This document shows positions 23,579 to 33,589 of a stretch of DNA of 39,442 bases, piece by piece; the stretch's first letter is position 1, and each line of letters opens with the position of its first letter. The notes beneath the pieces are model-generated. The model searched no databases and was not told where the DNA came from. It worked only from the letters and a program-made list of their open reading frames with translations. The stretch lies in IMG/VR virus record IMGVR_UViG_3300020395_000033, positions 1 to 39,442 of that record; one strand, given 5' to 3'. The DNA is from a virus. A program made the position numbers and the translations under genes.

Positions 23579-26500
23579 ATGCCACAAAAGACTAATTTAA
23601 ATATAAGCCCTTATTATGATGATTTTGATAAGGCGAAAAATTATTACAGGGCATTGTTTAAGCCTGGATTTCCAGTTCAAGCAAGAGAGTTATCTGGTCT
23701 CCAATCAATATTACAGAATCAGATAGAATCTTTCGGTAGTCATATCTTTAAAGATGGATCTATGGTTATTCCTGGAGGGATTACCTATGATAGTACATAT
23801 TTTTCATGTAAAATAAATGCAGATCATTTAGGAATAGATGTTAGCATATATCTTGATGCATTGATTAACAATAATGATGGAACGGGAACAAAAATAAAAG
23901 GTCAAAATTCATTAATAACTGCTCGTATTGTTAATTATATCCTTCCACCAACTGAAGGTGTTGATGATATTGTCATATTTGTAAAATATGTGGAAGCAGA
24001 TATTAATAATGTTAGTCAAGCATTTCCAGATGATGAAATATTAATTCTAGAAGAAAATGTTACTTATGGTAACACAACTCTTACATCAGGATCTTCAATA
24101 TTAACTTTAATTTCTGATACTGCTTGTAGAACAGGAACTTCTGTTGGTATAGAACGTGGAGTATATTATCTTAGAGGAACATTTGTAGATGTATCTAAAG
24201 ATTTAGTAATTTTAGAACCATTTTCAACTAAACCATCATATAGGGTTGGTTTTGATGTTAATGAAGAGATTGTTACTGCTGCTGATGATCCTTCATTAAA
24301 TGATAATGCAAAGGGATTTACAAATTACGCTGCTCCAGGTGCTGATAGATTTAAAATAAGTGTAAAATTAACTAAAAAGGATTTATTAGACTATAGTAAT
24401 GATACTAATTTTATAGAATTACTTAGAGTACGTAAGGGTGAAATTAAAAAGTTACAAGATAGAACAGTTTATAATCATATAAGAGATTATTTTGCTCAAA
24501 GAACATATGATGAATCTGGTGATTATTCTGTAAAACCATTTAGCGTCAGTGTTCAAAATTCATTGAATGATGAAATAGGTTCTAATGGAAAATATACTAT
24601 TGATGAAAAAACTGATAAAGGTGCTATACCATCTGATGATTTGATGTGTGTTAATCTATCTTCTGGTAGAGCATATGTAAGAGGATATGATGTTAATATG
24701 TGGAATGAGGTTTTAGATGTAGAAAAACCAAGAGATACTAAAAATATAAAAGCAGGTGCTGTTGATTTTAGAATGGGAAGTATTCTAAAAGTTAATAATT
24801 CTATAGGATCACCTTTACTTGATGTTGGTGGAGATTCTAGTGTTATCGAACTTTATAATCAAAGAAAAGGTTCTACAAACGATAAAAATGGTTTGAAAAT
24901 TGGTGAGGCAAGAGTATATAATTATGCTGTTTCAGATGCTCCATATGAAAATGATACAACATCATGGGATTTACATATGTTTGATATTCAGACATATACA
25001 AATATTAAAATTTCTAACGGAGTTAGTCAAACATTCTTAGAAACTACTTTAGCACCAACTGGATCAAGAGTTAGGGGTAGAAGTAGTGGTGCTATTGGAT
25101 ATGTTGCTGGTATTCCAAGAGCTAATGAAATAGATCTAAGCCAAACTACAGGTAAATTTATTAATGGTGAGCAATTAATAATTAATGAATCAGAAAATAC
25201 TGTTGGTGTTGATACATCTAATGCTTCAATAGTAAGAGTTAATTCATATACTACTGAAGATATTAAGTCAGTATACCAGGCTGCTGCTAATAGTGGTTCT
25301 TCTGGTTCTTCTCCAGAAAACTTTACTGCTGATTCTATTTTACATGATAGAATTCTACCTAATTTTAGAGTTACTGATGAATTAACAGTTGATTATGATG
25401 GAGTAGTAAATGGTAATGCTGAGGCTAAAGCAACATGCTTTGGAAAAAGATTTGGTGGTGCTGTTGGACTTAAGACAGATTCTATTGTTTCGTTTGGTTC
25501 TACTGATCAGGGTGTATTTGTTTATAATAGAGTTGATAGAATTAGTTCTGATGGATCTGAATTAATTCTACAAGCAGTTGAAGATGTTACTGGTCAAAAT
25601 TCACAAGGTCAAGCAGTAACATTCATAGATGGTTCTGTTCCAACTGGTATACAAACATCAACTTTCACTGTAAAAGTACCAAAGATTATCAATTTAGGTA
25701 GATCTGGGTTGTATAGTCAATTACCTAAGAGAAATATTTCTACTATTGATCTATCAGATTCTAATTTAACAATAACTCGTCAGATTAAAGGTTATACTCT
25801 TACAGGTAATTTTATTGAGATTACTGCTGATCAGGCAATGACAGGTGCAGGAAGTAATAATTCTGTAGGAATATCTACTGCATTATTTGAACCATTTGAT
25901 GCTGAGAGATATTCAATTGTTTATGAAGATGGATCAGTTGAACCATTAACTTCTGATAAGGTTCAAATTACTGGTGGATTTACAGTTAGATTTAATGGAT
26001 TAACAAAATCATCTGGTGATGCTACAATAAATGTAACTTTAAAGAAGATTGGTCTATCAAGTAAAGGAAAAGATTTTGTTAGAAGTTCTCAATTAGAAAT
26101 AACTAATACTTCTGGTGTAACAACATCTACTAAAGGATTGACATGGGATCCTGCTTATGGATTAAGAATTGAAGATCATGAAATATCATTGAATGTTCCT
26201 GATGCTGTTAGGGTACATGCAGTATATGAATCAACAAATAAAGATAAACCAACATTTGATAAATTAAAATTTGTATCTGGTCTTGCTTTAGACAATAATA
26301 CATTTATTGGTGAAAAAATAAAAGGTGTTGAGAGTAGATCTATAGGTCAAATTGTAGAAAGAACGGAAAATACAGTTTCATATGTACACCTTAACGATAA
26401 TGAATTTATTTTAGGTGAAAAAGTAGTATTCAATGAATCAAATATTGAAGCTAATTTACAAGAAAAATTTAAAGGTGATTATGTTGATAGAACAAATAAT

Positions 26501-29500
26501 TATAGTTTAGATAAAGGACATAAAAAACAATTCTATGATTATTCTAGAATTGTAAGAAAGAAGAGCTCTTCTATACCATCTAATAAATTATTAGTAGTGT
26601 TTGATTATTATCAAACAACTTCAACTTCAACTGGAGATTTCTTTACTGTAAATTCTTATAGTAAAGATAGATATACTAAGGATATTCCTATTGTTGGTAT
26701 TAATAGGGCAACAGATATTTTAGATTTTAGACCTAAAGTAATTCCATTTGTTGCTGCTAATGCTCCAACTACAGTTAATTCACCATTTTCTTTTTCTAAT
26801 AGAAAGTTTGAAACTACAACGAAATATGCGGTAGCACCAAATGAAAGTACAGTAGTTGGTTATAGTTATTATCTACCTAGAGTTGATAAACTAGTTATTA
26901 ATAAGTTAGGTCAAGCTGAGTTAATTAAAGGTGTATCTGCGGATAGACCAGCACCACCAACTGAACTTGGTGATTCAATGGAAATCGCTCAGATAACTTT
27001 ACCACCTTATTTGTATAGTCCTGAGAATGGACCAACAATAAGGATGTATGATAATAGAAGATTTACTATGAGAGATATTGGAAAGATCGAAAAGAGAGTT
27101 TCCAATCTTGAAGTAATGACTTCTTTAACTGCTCTTGAATTAGATACTAAGTCACTTCAAGTATCAGATTCTAATGGAGTTAATAGATTTAAAACAGGTT
27201 TTGTTGTTAATGATTTTAAAAATAGAGATTTTATCGATTTTAACATAGAGTCTGGATCTAGATGTGATGTTGATGTTGTAAATAAGGAGTTAATAAGTGC
27301 TGTTGATTTTTGGTCAGTAAAAGCAGATCTTGCTCTTAATCCAGCTATTGATAGAGCAACTGCTGATTTAGAATCAAATGTTGGATTATTGGATCCAAAT
27401 TGTCAAAAAACTGGTGATATAATAACTCTTAAATATGATGAAGTTCAATGGTTAGATCAACCACAAGCATCAAGAGTTGAAAATGTTAACCCATTTATGG
27501 TTTCTGTTTTCCAAGGTGCTGTTTATCTAAATCCACCATCAGATAATTGGGTAAGAACAATTTATATTGATGATTATAGAACAGAATCTACTGGTGCTAA
27601 ATGGGTAGAGCATGCACATACTATTTCTGATATCACTACAGTTGATGTAGATACAGATATAACTGAAGTTGAAGTTGAACCTGATGATAGTAGAGACTGG
27701 GTAGGAAATCATACTGATGTTACAACTACAAAGACAACTACCACAACTACCACAACAGAAACAGGATTTACGAATGTTCTAGAAAATGACATTTACCGTG
27801 AATTTGATTATGTTGAAAGTGTTAAAGTATCAGGATCAGCAGATAGGTTTATGCGTTCTAGAAACGTAGCATTTTCTTCTAATGGATTGAAACCATTTAC
27901 TAAACATATTCATAAACTTGATAGTGGTACTCCAGATTTATTCCCTAAAGTTACTAAAATTGAGATGGCAGAAGGATCACAAGGATTCACTGTTGGTGAA
28001 AGTGTAATTGTCCATGATGGTGGTATGGGTGGTAGAATCATTGGTGTTGTAAGAGCTTCAGCACCTAATCATAAATTTGGTATGAATACACCAGATATTA
28101 TAGCTGGAATATCTGGACCAAGCCAAATGATTGAAGAACTTACTAATAATATTTTTGATAGAACATTACCTGCTCCTGGATCAACCTACTCCCCAACTTC
28201 AACTATTTTCAATTGTGATGTTGAGAGTTTAGCAAATGATGTTAATTGTTATGGTTATGTTGTTTTAGGAGCAACACTTGTCGGTGAAACCAGTGGTGCT
28301 CAAGCAACGGTAACAAGTATAGATCTTATTTCTGATAGGTGGGGAGATTTACAAGGAGCATTCTTCTTTAGAAATGCTCAGGCTATTCCAACACCACCAA
28401 AACTATTCTTTGCTGGTACTAAGACCTTTAGATTATCAGCTAATACTACAGGTGAGTATGTACCCATAGGAAGCACTGCTCATGCTAGTGATGCTACAGG
28501 CACATATACAGCCACAGGAACCGTTATAACCCAAGATACAGCAACTGTAGGAGTTAGAAACCCATCTGAACCAGCTCAGAGAGCAAATGAAACTACAACC
28601 ACTATTAATGTCAATTCAGAATCTTCTACAGAGAGAATAGAAGCACCTTATAGGGATCCTATAGCACAATCATTTACTGTAGATGAAACAGGAGCATTCT
28701 TAACTTCTGTCGATGTTTATTTTAATAGAATATCAACAGATAATACAAAACTCTTTGTAGAATTAAGAACTATGGAGTTGGGAACTCCAACAACTTGGCT
28801 TGTTCAAGATTTTGCACAAGTATCAGTAAATCCAAATAATATTAGAGTTTCAAAAGATGCTTCTATTCCAACTAATATTAAGTTCCCATCACCAATTTAT
28901 TTGGAACCTAAGAAAGAATATGCATTAGTATTCCTAGCACCTGGTTCTATTGAGTATGAAATGTGGATAGCTCATAATGGTGAAAAGAATGTTTCAGTAC
29001 CTGTAGGATTGCCAGCAACCACTGACGATTCAACAACTGGTGTTGTAACACAAACTTTCCTTAATGGTAGTTTGTTTAAATCACAAAATGGATCAATATG
29101 GACACCTTCTCAAAAAGAAGATCTTAAATTTACTTTATATAAAGCAGAATTTGCTTCATCTGGAACAGTTACCATGTATAACAGTCCAGTTGAGGCAGGT
29201 AATGAGAATACTCAATCTCTTCCATCCAATCCAATTACAACTTTACCTAGAAAATTGATTGTTCCTGTTTCAGGAATAACCGCAACAACTGCACAAGATA
29301 TACCAGTAGGTAGAAAAATTAGTACTGGTGAACTATCTGATAATGAAGATAAATGTATTACTGGTATTATAGAAGCAAGAGGTGGTGCTGTTCAAGGACA
29401 AGAATTAGAGATTGTTACTTATGGATCAAATTATCCAATTAGTCAATCATATACAGCAGTTGAATTTGAATCTGTTAATGGGATTGGAGTTAATCTAAAA

Positions 29501-31174
29501 GCAAATATTGCTTTTGATGCTGATGGTAAAGCATCACTTACAAGTATTGGTAATGTAAGTGGTGAGACCATGAAGTCATTTAAGGTTGGTGAGATCTTAA
29601 GACCATCTAAAACTTCATCACTTGCTCTTGGTTTAGATCAAGGATCTGGATTAACAGTTGCTGTTAAAGAGATTGTAGCAACCATTGATACATTATTCTT
29701 AACCGATGTTCAAGGTGAAAAATTTGTAGCTAATGAAAAATTAGTTCATTATGGTGTTGCTAATGATACAAGAACCTTTGTAGAAGAAGGAGTTGCTAAA
29801 ACTTCTGCAGAATCTACAGTAAATGGTGATAAGTATAATGGTAACGTAATACAAGTTTCTCAGTATAATCATGGTCATCATGGTGCTACCAATAAGATAA
29901 AAATTAAAGGTGTAGAACCAGATACTGCTTCAACAACACTTACAGGTGCTATTAATGAATCTGATACTCAAGTTTCTGTTGCTGCTACCGATCCAATATT
30001 TGCTAGATTTGCTGGTATAGGTTCTGATAGAGGATTTGCTTTACTTAATAATGAGATTGTATCTTATATTGTTGGGCAAGGTATTCTTAGTTTAGATTCT
30101 AGAGGAGTTTCTGGTACTGTTGCCTCATCTCATCCAGCTGGATCAATCATTCAACCATATGAGATAAATGGTATGTCATTAACAATGGTGAATACAATAC
30201 AGGATGTTACTGTAAATAATACATTAAAAGATGCTGCTAATATTGATACTTACTTCTTAGAACTAGATAGAGGAATGGGATCAAGATCGACTGGTAGAGA
30301 TCAGTTTAGTTTTGCTACTGAGAAATCAGTTGGTGGTAAGAACGTGGGTATATCACAGAATCATCAATTTAGCAATGCCTCTGCTAAATTTAATGTAATT
30401 ACTCCTGGTAAAGGAACTCGTGCTACTGCTTCATTTAGAACGGTTAGTGGTACAAGTGCTGATGGTAATGAAGTATCATTCCTAGATCAGGGATTTGAAC
30501 CTACTGTTTTAAATGAGACAACATTCTTCCCAACACCAAGAATGCTTTGTTCTAAGACTAATGAAGTAGAAAGATTAACTACTTTACCTGATAATAAGTC
30601 ATTAACACTTAAAGTTGATATGATAAGTACTGATACTAATCTATCACCTGTTCTCGATATTAAGAATGCTACATTTATCTTAGGTAGAAATAAGATCAAT
30701 AATCCTATTGGTGCTGATAATTATGCTACTGATAGTAGATCAACACAGTTATCAGATGATCCACATGGTTCTATATTTGTTTCTAGAAAAGTTACTTTAG
30801 CACAACCAGCAACCTCACTTAAAGTTCTTGTTGCTGCTAATCGACAAGCAGAAGCAGATTTTCGTGTTTATTATAGATTATTTACTGCTGATTCTAGTGA
30901 AGTTTCGCAAACATTTAGAGCATTCCCTGGACATAAAAATATGGTTGATCTTGATGGTGATGGTTTTGGCGATCAAATAATTGATATTGGAATGAATGAT
31001 GGTAGACCAGATGCTTTCGTAAAAGCAAATGGACAAGATGATTTCTCAGAATATCAGTTTACTGCTGATGGTCTAGAGGAGTTTAGTGGATTTAGTATTA
31101 AGATTGTAATGGCATCTACTAATGAATCTGTTACTGTTAGACTTAAAGACTTTAGAGCAATTGCTTTAGCGTGA
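23579..31174 (+). CDS. DUF4815-type large virion protein (2,531 aa)
   Basis: The N-terminus (ISPYYDDFDKAKNYYRALFK, then PGFPVQARELSGLQSILQNQ and a FGSHIFKDGSMVIPGG segment) is the signature of DUF4815 proteins, which occur in marine T4-like phages next to baseplate genes. Further features are a Thr run near residue 1380 flanked by acidic repeats, a TESTERIEAPYRDPIAQSF-like junction before a beta-sandwich-type region (about 1690-1800), and a DLDGDGFGD calcium-loop-like motif near 2456. There is no catalytic motif. From its position after gp8 it may occupy the role of T4 gp9, gp10 or the long-fibre attachment, but no direct homology to those can be claimed. Its TGA overlaps a GTG start of the next small gene. 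Confidence 0.85.
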   Translation: MPQKTNLNISPYYDDFDKAKNYYRALFKPGFPVQARELSGLQSILQNQIESFGSHIFKDGSMVIPGGITYDSTYFSCKINADHLGIDVSIYLDALINNNDGTGTKIKGQNSLITARIVNYILPPTEGVDDIVIFVKYVEADINNVSQAFPDDEILILEENVTYGNTTLTSGSSILTLISDTACRTGTSVGIERGVYYLRGTFVDVSKDLVILEPFSTKPSYRVGFDVNEEIVTAADDPSLNDNAKGFTNYAAPGADRFKISVKLTKKDLLDYSNDTNFIELLRVRKGEIKKLQDRTVYNHIRDYFAQRTYDESGDYSVKPFSVSVQNSLNDEIGSNGKYTIDEKTDKGAIPSDDLMCVNLSSGRAYVRGYDVNMWNEVLDVEKPRDTKNIKAGAVDFRMGSILKVNNSIGSPLLDVGGDSSVIELYNQRKGSTNDKNGLKIGEARVYNYAVSDAPYENDTTSWDLHMFDIQTYTNIKISNGVSQTFLETTLAPTGSRVRGRSSGAIGYVAGIPRANEIDLSQTTGKFINGEQLIINESENTVGVDTSNASIVRVNSYTTEDIKSVYQAAANSGSSGSSPENFTADSILHDRILPNFRVTDELTVDYDGVVNGNAEAKATCFGKRFGGAVGLKTDSIVSFGSTDQGVFVYNRVDRISSDGSELILQAVEDVTGQNSQGQAVTFIDGSVPTGIQTSTFTVKVPKIINLGRSGLYSQLPKRNISTIDLSDSNLTITRQIKGYTLTGNFIEITADQAMTGAGSNNSVGISTALFEPFDAERYSIVYEDGSVEPLTSDKVQITGGFTVRFNGLTKSSGDATINVTLKKIGLSSKGKDFVRSSQLEITNTSGVTTSTKGLTWDPAYGLRIEDHEISLNVPDAVRVHAVYESTNKDKPTFDKLKFVSGLALDNNTFIGEKIKGVESRSIGQIVERTENTVSYVHLNDNEFILGEKVVFNESNIEANLQEKFKGDYVDRTNNYSLDKGHKKQFYDYSRIVRKKSSSIPSNKLLVVFDYYQTTSTSTGDFFTVNSYSKDRYTKDIPIVGINRATDILDFRPKVIPFVAANAPTTVNSPFSFSNRKFETTTKYAVAPNESTVVGYSYYLPRVDKLVINKLGQAELIKGVSADRPAPPTELGDSMEIAQITLPPYLYSPENGPTIRMYDNRRFTMRDIGKIEKRVSNLEVMTSLTALELDTKSLQVSDSNGVNRFKTGFVVNDFKNRDFIDFNIESGSRCDVDVVNKELISAVDFWSVKADLALNPAIDRATADLESNVGLLDPNCQKTGDIITLKYDEVQWLDQPQASRVENVNPFMVSVFQGAVYLNPPSDNWVRTIYIDDYRTESTGAKWVEHAHTISDITTVDVDTDITEVEVEPDDSRDWVGNHTDVTTTKTTTTTTTTETGFTNVLENDIYREFDYVESVKVSGSADRFMRSRNVAFSSNGLKPFTKHIHKLDSGTPDLFPKVTKIEMAEGSQGFTVGESVIVHDGGMGGRIIGVVRASAPNHKFGMNTPDIIAGISGPSQMIEELTNNIFDRTLPAPGSTYSPTSTIFNCDVESLANDVNCYGYVVLGATLVGETSGAQATVTSIDLISDRWGDLQGAFFFRNAQAIPTPPKLFFAGTKTFRLSANTTGEYVPIGSTAHASDATGTYTATGTVITQDTATVGVRNPSEPAQRANETTTTINVNSESSTERIEAPYRDPIAQSFTVDETGAFLTSVDVYFNRISTDNTKLFVELRTMELGTPTTWLVQDFAQVSVNPNNIRVSKDASIPTNIKFPSPIYLEPKKEYALVFLAPGSIEYEMWIAHNGEKNVSVPVGLPATTDDSTTGVVTQTFLNGSLFKSQNGSIWTPSQKEDLKFTLYKAEFASSGTVTMYNSPVEAGNENTQSLPSNPITTLPRKLIVPVSGITATTAQDIPVGRKISTGELSDNEDKCITGIIEARGGAVQGQELEIVTYGSNYPISQSYTAVEFESVNGIGVNLKANIAFDADGKASLTSIGNVSGETMKSFKVGEILRPSKTSSLALGLDQGSGLTVAVKEIVATIDTLFLTDVQGEKFVANEKLVHYGVANDTRTFVEEGVAKTSAESTVNGDKYNGNVIQVSQYNHGHHGATNKIKIKGVEPDTASTTLTGAINESDTQVSVAATDPIFARFAGIGSDRGFALLNNEIVSYIVGQGILSLDSRGVSGTVASSHPAGSIIQPYEINGMSLTMVNTIQDVTVNNTLKDAANIDTYFLELDRGMGSRSTGRDQFSFATEKSVGGKNVGISQNHQFSNASAKFNVITPGKGTRATASFRTVSGTSADGNEVSFLDQGFEPTVLNETTFFPTPRMLCSKTNEVERLTTLPDNKSLTLKVDMISTDTNLSPVLDIKNATFILGRNKINNPIGADNYATDSRSTQLSDDPHGSIFVSRKVTLAQPATSLKVLVAANRQAEADFRVYYRLFTADSSEVSQTFRAFPGHKNMVDLDGDGFGDQIIDIGMNDGRPDAFVKANGQDDFSEYQFTADGLEEFSGFSIKIVMASTNESVTVRLKDFRAIALA

Positions 31175-31308
31175 GGAATTCTGTAAATCCAGCAACTAAA
31201 TTTATTATAGATCCTAGTGGATCTGGTAAATTAGTAAAATTTCATCTTCCAATAGATCTTAGAACTGTTGAAGAAAAGTTAAAACACTATCCTTTCAATC
31301 AAATATGA
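31171..31308 (+). CDS. Very small protein, GTG start (45 aa)
   Basis: The frame opens with GTG overlapping the TGA of the DUF4815 gene (GTGA, 31171-31174) and ends at a TGA overlapping the next ATG (ATGA, 31305-31308). It therefore fills the gap exactly, with a 4-nt coupling overlap on each side. The product (RNSVNPATKFIIDPSGSGKL, then VKFHLPIDLRTVEEKLKHY) is basic and has no membrane segment; the -SGSGK- stretch is too short and unsupported to be a P-loop. A GTG start and small size make it easy for gene callers to miss. Function unknown; probably a minor virion or assembly protein by position. Confidence 0.65.
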   Translation: MRNSVNPATKFIIDPSGSGKLVKFHLPIDLRTVEEKLKHYPFNQI

Positions 31309-31559
31309 AAACTTTTAAACAATTTTGTGAAGGTGTAACCCAAGGTAAAACTTTTCCAACATCACCATTTAAACTTACTCCAGGTAAAGGTTATCCATCA
31401 GGAGTTCCTTTTATTAACCTTAAGGGTGGTAAGGAGAATACAATTTTTAAGTGGCAAACATCTAAAAGAAGGGATGTAGGTACTAAAGAAATGCAGAATT
31501 ATCAAGATAAGATTTTTAAAGATTATAAAAATATTACAAATCCAGTTAAAAAAGCATGA
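31305..31559 (+). CDS. Small basic protein with capsid-targeting-like N-terminus (84 aa)
   Basis: The first nine residues, MKTFKQFCE followed by G, closely resemble the T4 capsid-targeting sequence MKTYQEFIAE/A found on internal proteins IPI, IPII and IPIII. The T4 prohead protease gp21 cuts after that Glu. The remainder is Lys-rich with Gly-Pro turns (LTPGKGYPSG) and ends KKA, compatible with a DNA-associated internal head protein injected with the genome. It overlaps both neighbours by 4 nt (ATGA). The targeting role is inference from the motif; FCE/G is acceptable for the hydrophobic-x-Glu rule of gp21 but is not the most common form. It could instead be an ordinary small structural protein. 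Confidence 0.65.
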   Translation: MKTFKQFCEGVTQGKTFPTSPFKLTPGKGYPSGVPFINLKGGKENTIFKWQTSKRRDVGTKEMQNYQDKIFKDYKNITNPVKKA

Positions 31560-31759
31560 TAAGAGTTGAAGGTCAAAAAAATTTATTTCGTGATGAAAAA
31601 TCAGGAGCCATAATTGATATGGACAGTAGATCATATGCAAATTATATGGCAACTAAAAATAGAAAATTGGATGAAAAAGCGGAATTGGATGAAATGAAAA
31701 AAGATATTGATGAAATTAAAACTCTATTAAAACAATTAGCTAATCAGATAACATCTTAA
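31556..31759 (+). CDS. Small protein with C-terminal coiled coil (67 aa)
   Basis: It starts in an ATGA overlap with the previous stop. The N-terminal half (VEGQKNLFRDEKSGAIIDMD) looks like a short beta hairpin. The C-terminal half is a heptad-like helix (AELDEMKKDIDEIKTLLKQL). I recall close relatives of this arrangement in many T4-like cyanophages, always among virion genes, without a known function. No catalytic or metal-binding residues are evident. It is the last gene before a new late promoter, so it ends the gp8 to small-protein unit. Confidence 0.7.
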   Translation: MIRVEGQKNLFRDEKSGAIIDMDSRSYANYMATKNRKLDEKAELDEMKKDIDEIKTLLKQLANQITS

Positions 31760-31761
31760 AG

Positions 31762-31769
31762 TATAAATA
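31762..31769 (+). promoter_or_regulatory. T4-type late promoter (TATAAATA)
   Basis: A perfect TATAAATA lies 3 bp after the preceding stop and 28 bp before the ATG at 31798. The spacing to the start codon is similar to that at 3298 and 21936. Confidence 0.8.
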
Positions 31770-31797
31770 ATAGATAGATTCTGAATTGCATACATAA

Positions 31798-32028
31798 ATG
31801 GCACCAGACATAAAAGTAAGGGTTGGGCAAAAGAACGCAGTGAAGGTTATATCTTCATTGGCTGGTGCTCAAGGCTTATCACTTGCTGAATTAAGCGATG
31901 TCAATGCCTCGAACCTGTTGAATGGAATGGTATTAGTCTACAATGGAGCAACCAAAAAATGGGATGCTACATTATCTTTGACACCTGGAACGGAACAAAA
32001 TTTAGACATTAACGGGGGAAACTTTTAA
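31798..32028 (+). CDS. Small virion-type protein (76 aa)
   Basis: The C-terminal half (LAELSDVNASNLLNGMVLVY followed by NGATKKWDATLSL) matches the L-S-D-V-x-A ... G-x-V-L-V-Y-x-x-x-x-x-K-W repeat found in phage fibre and structural proteins. The N-terminal half has an IKVRVGQKNAVKV strand pair. It is the first gene after a perfect late promoter, and its stop abuts the ATG of the fibre-like gene at 32029 with no gap, so the two products may work together. The name virion protein is inferred from motif and position. Confidence 0.7.
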   Translation: MAPDIKVRVGQKNAVKVISSLAGAQGLSLAELSDVNASNLLNGMVLVYNGATKKWDATLSLTPGTEQNLDINGGNF

Positions 32029-33579
32029 ATGGCAAGTATTATCAGGATCAAACGATCCTCTGGGACAGAAAAACCCGCTAGTCTTGCTTGGGGAGAATTA
32101 GGTTATGTAACTGGTATAGGAAGTTACGGTGGTTTAAACCAATATAAAGATAGAATATTTGTTGGAGATGATGGAACAAACTCCATATCAGTAGGTGGTC
32201 ATTATTACACCTCTATGATGGAACATGCTCCAGGTTCTGTTGATGGGGTTCAAAATACAAGAAATACTGATGGCGGTATAGTTGCCGTCATGGACAACAC
32301 TAGAAGGGTTGACCAATGGAATGTAGATAATCTTAGATTAGATTTAAATACCTTATCATCAACTGATACTGACGGAGACGTTATATTCAGTACTGATGGA
32401 TCTGGGCATGTTAATGTTGTAGATGATACTTTCCTATCATTTGGTTCCGATCATGATGCAATGATCGAATATGATGAGGATGGAGATAATGAGGTAAAAG
32501 TAACTGGTGCTAATTGGCAATTTGATGCTTATACTAGATTTGGTTGTGTTGGAATAAGTTCTAACGTAATTGAAACAAAATCAGGTTGTGGTGATCTCTT
32601 ATTCATTGATCCATATCCAGATGGTTTAAGTAATGAAGGTACTGTTGTTATTAAGGGTAGTTTACAGGTAGATGGAACAACAACATCTGTTAACTCTACA
32701 ATTTCAACTCTTAATGATCCAATACTACATCTTGGTGATCTAACCAGTGAAAAAACAGTAATGGCTGATGTTGCTGTTGGTGTTAATACAATTACTATAG
32801 ATTCTACTGTTGGTATTAATACAGGTGACGTTGTTTCAGGTCCTGCAGGACTTCCTGTTGGTGCTGGTGCTGAGATTACTGATTATGATGATACTACTAA
32901 GATAATTACCATTCAGGGAAATACTACTGCTGGTATATCTACTACAACTCAGATAACAGTTAGTCACGCATACGATACTCAAACTGATCGTGGTATTTCT
33001 TTCGGATACAATACAAGTTCTGGAACTTCAAATAACAAGACTGGATTCTTTGGATACATTGATCAAACGAGTCCAAATAGTGATGCTCCATCAAGAGCAT
33101 GGACATATATCCCCGATGTTAACCTTGCTAACAGTTTAGCAACAGGAACAAGAGGAAACCTTGATATTAAAGGTATCTATTATCAGACAGGCGATTTCAA
33201 TACTCACGGTGTTGTTTACTTTGATGAGAATGGATTACAAACCTCTACTAATGCGGCTGCTACTCCAACATTAACATCAAAACAAGTATTAACTGCGATT
33301 ACTAAAAATAATCTGAATGTAAACAGTAGCGTTACTCTCGATACTGGTGATATTATCAGACAAGATAATAGTAATGCCTATGGTGTTGTTGAAGCAGGTG
33401 GAAACTTAAATGTTATATCTGTAGTTGGTGTTGAAGGTGTCTTTGATACAACAAACAATCTTAGAAAAGAAGGTAATAATGGAACAATTGAAAACTTATC
33501 AGTAACACCTACTGGTGTAAACGTGATATATAGTAACAAACCTACATGGACTTCCACTCTAGATGGAGGTACATTCTGA
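32029..33579 (+). CDS. Fibre-like structural protein with Mtd-type N-terminus (516 aa)
   Basis: The N-terminus (IIRIKRSSGTEKPASLAWGE, then LGY and KDRIFVGDDG) matches the small beta domain at the start of major tropism determinant and many phage fibre proteins (I-K-R-S ... P-x-S-L-x-x-G-E-L ... R-L-F-V-G). Around residues 205-245 the segment GSLQVDGTTTSVNSTISTLN followed by DPILHLGD is a repeat common in cyanophage fibre-like proteins. Ser/Thr/Asn-rich beta-sheet composition continues to the end. It lies between the DUF4815 block and gp13, near where T4 encodes gp12 and fibritin. No C-type lectin variable region or reverse transcriptase is visible, so a diversity-generating system is not supported. 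Confidence 0.75.
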   Translation: MASIIRIKRSSGTEKPASLAWGELGYVTGIGSYGGLNQYKDRIFVGDDGTNSISVGGHYYTSMMEHAPGSVDGVQNTRNTDGGIVAVMDNTRRVDQWNVDNLRLDLNTLSSTDTDGDVIFSTDGSGHVNVVDDTFLSFGSDHDAMIEYDEDGDNEVKVTGANWQFDAYTRFGCVGISSNVIETKSGCGDLLFIDPYPDGLSNEGTVVIKGSLQVDGTTTSVNSTISTLNDPILHLGDLTSEKTVMADVAVGVNTITIDSTVGINTGDVVSGPAGLPVGAGAEITDYDDTTKIITIQGNTTAGISTTTQITVSHAYDTQTDRGISFGYNTSSGTSNNKTGFFGYIDQTSPNSDAPSRAWTYIPDVNLANSLATGTRGNLDIKGIYYQTGDFNTHGVVYFDENGLQTSTNAAATPTLTSKQVLTAITKNNLNVNSSVTLDTGDIIRQDNSNAYGVVEAGGNLNVISVVGVEGVFDTTNNLRKEGNNGTIENLSVTPTGVNVIYSNKPTWTSTLDGGTF

Positions 33580-33589
33580 GAATAAAATT

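Noticed and set aside
32029-33579. Diversity-generating retroelement target, suggested by the Mtd-like N-terminus
   Set aside because: No reverse transcriptase, template repeat or A-biased variable repeat is visible in the window; the N-terminal domain is common in non-diversifying fibres.
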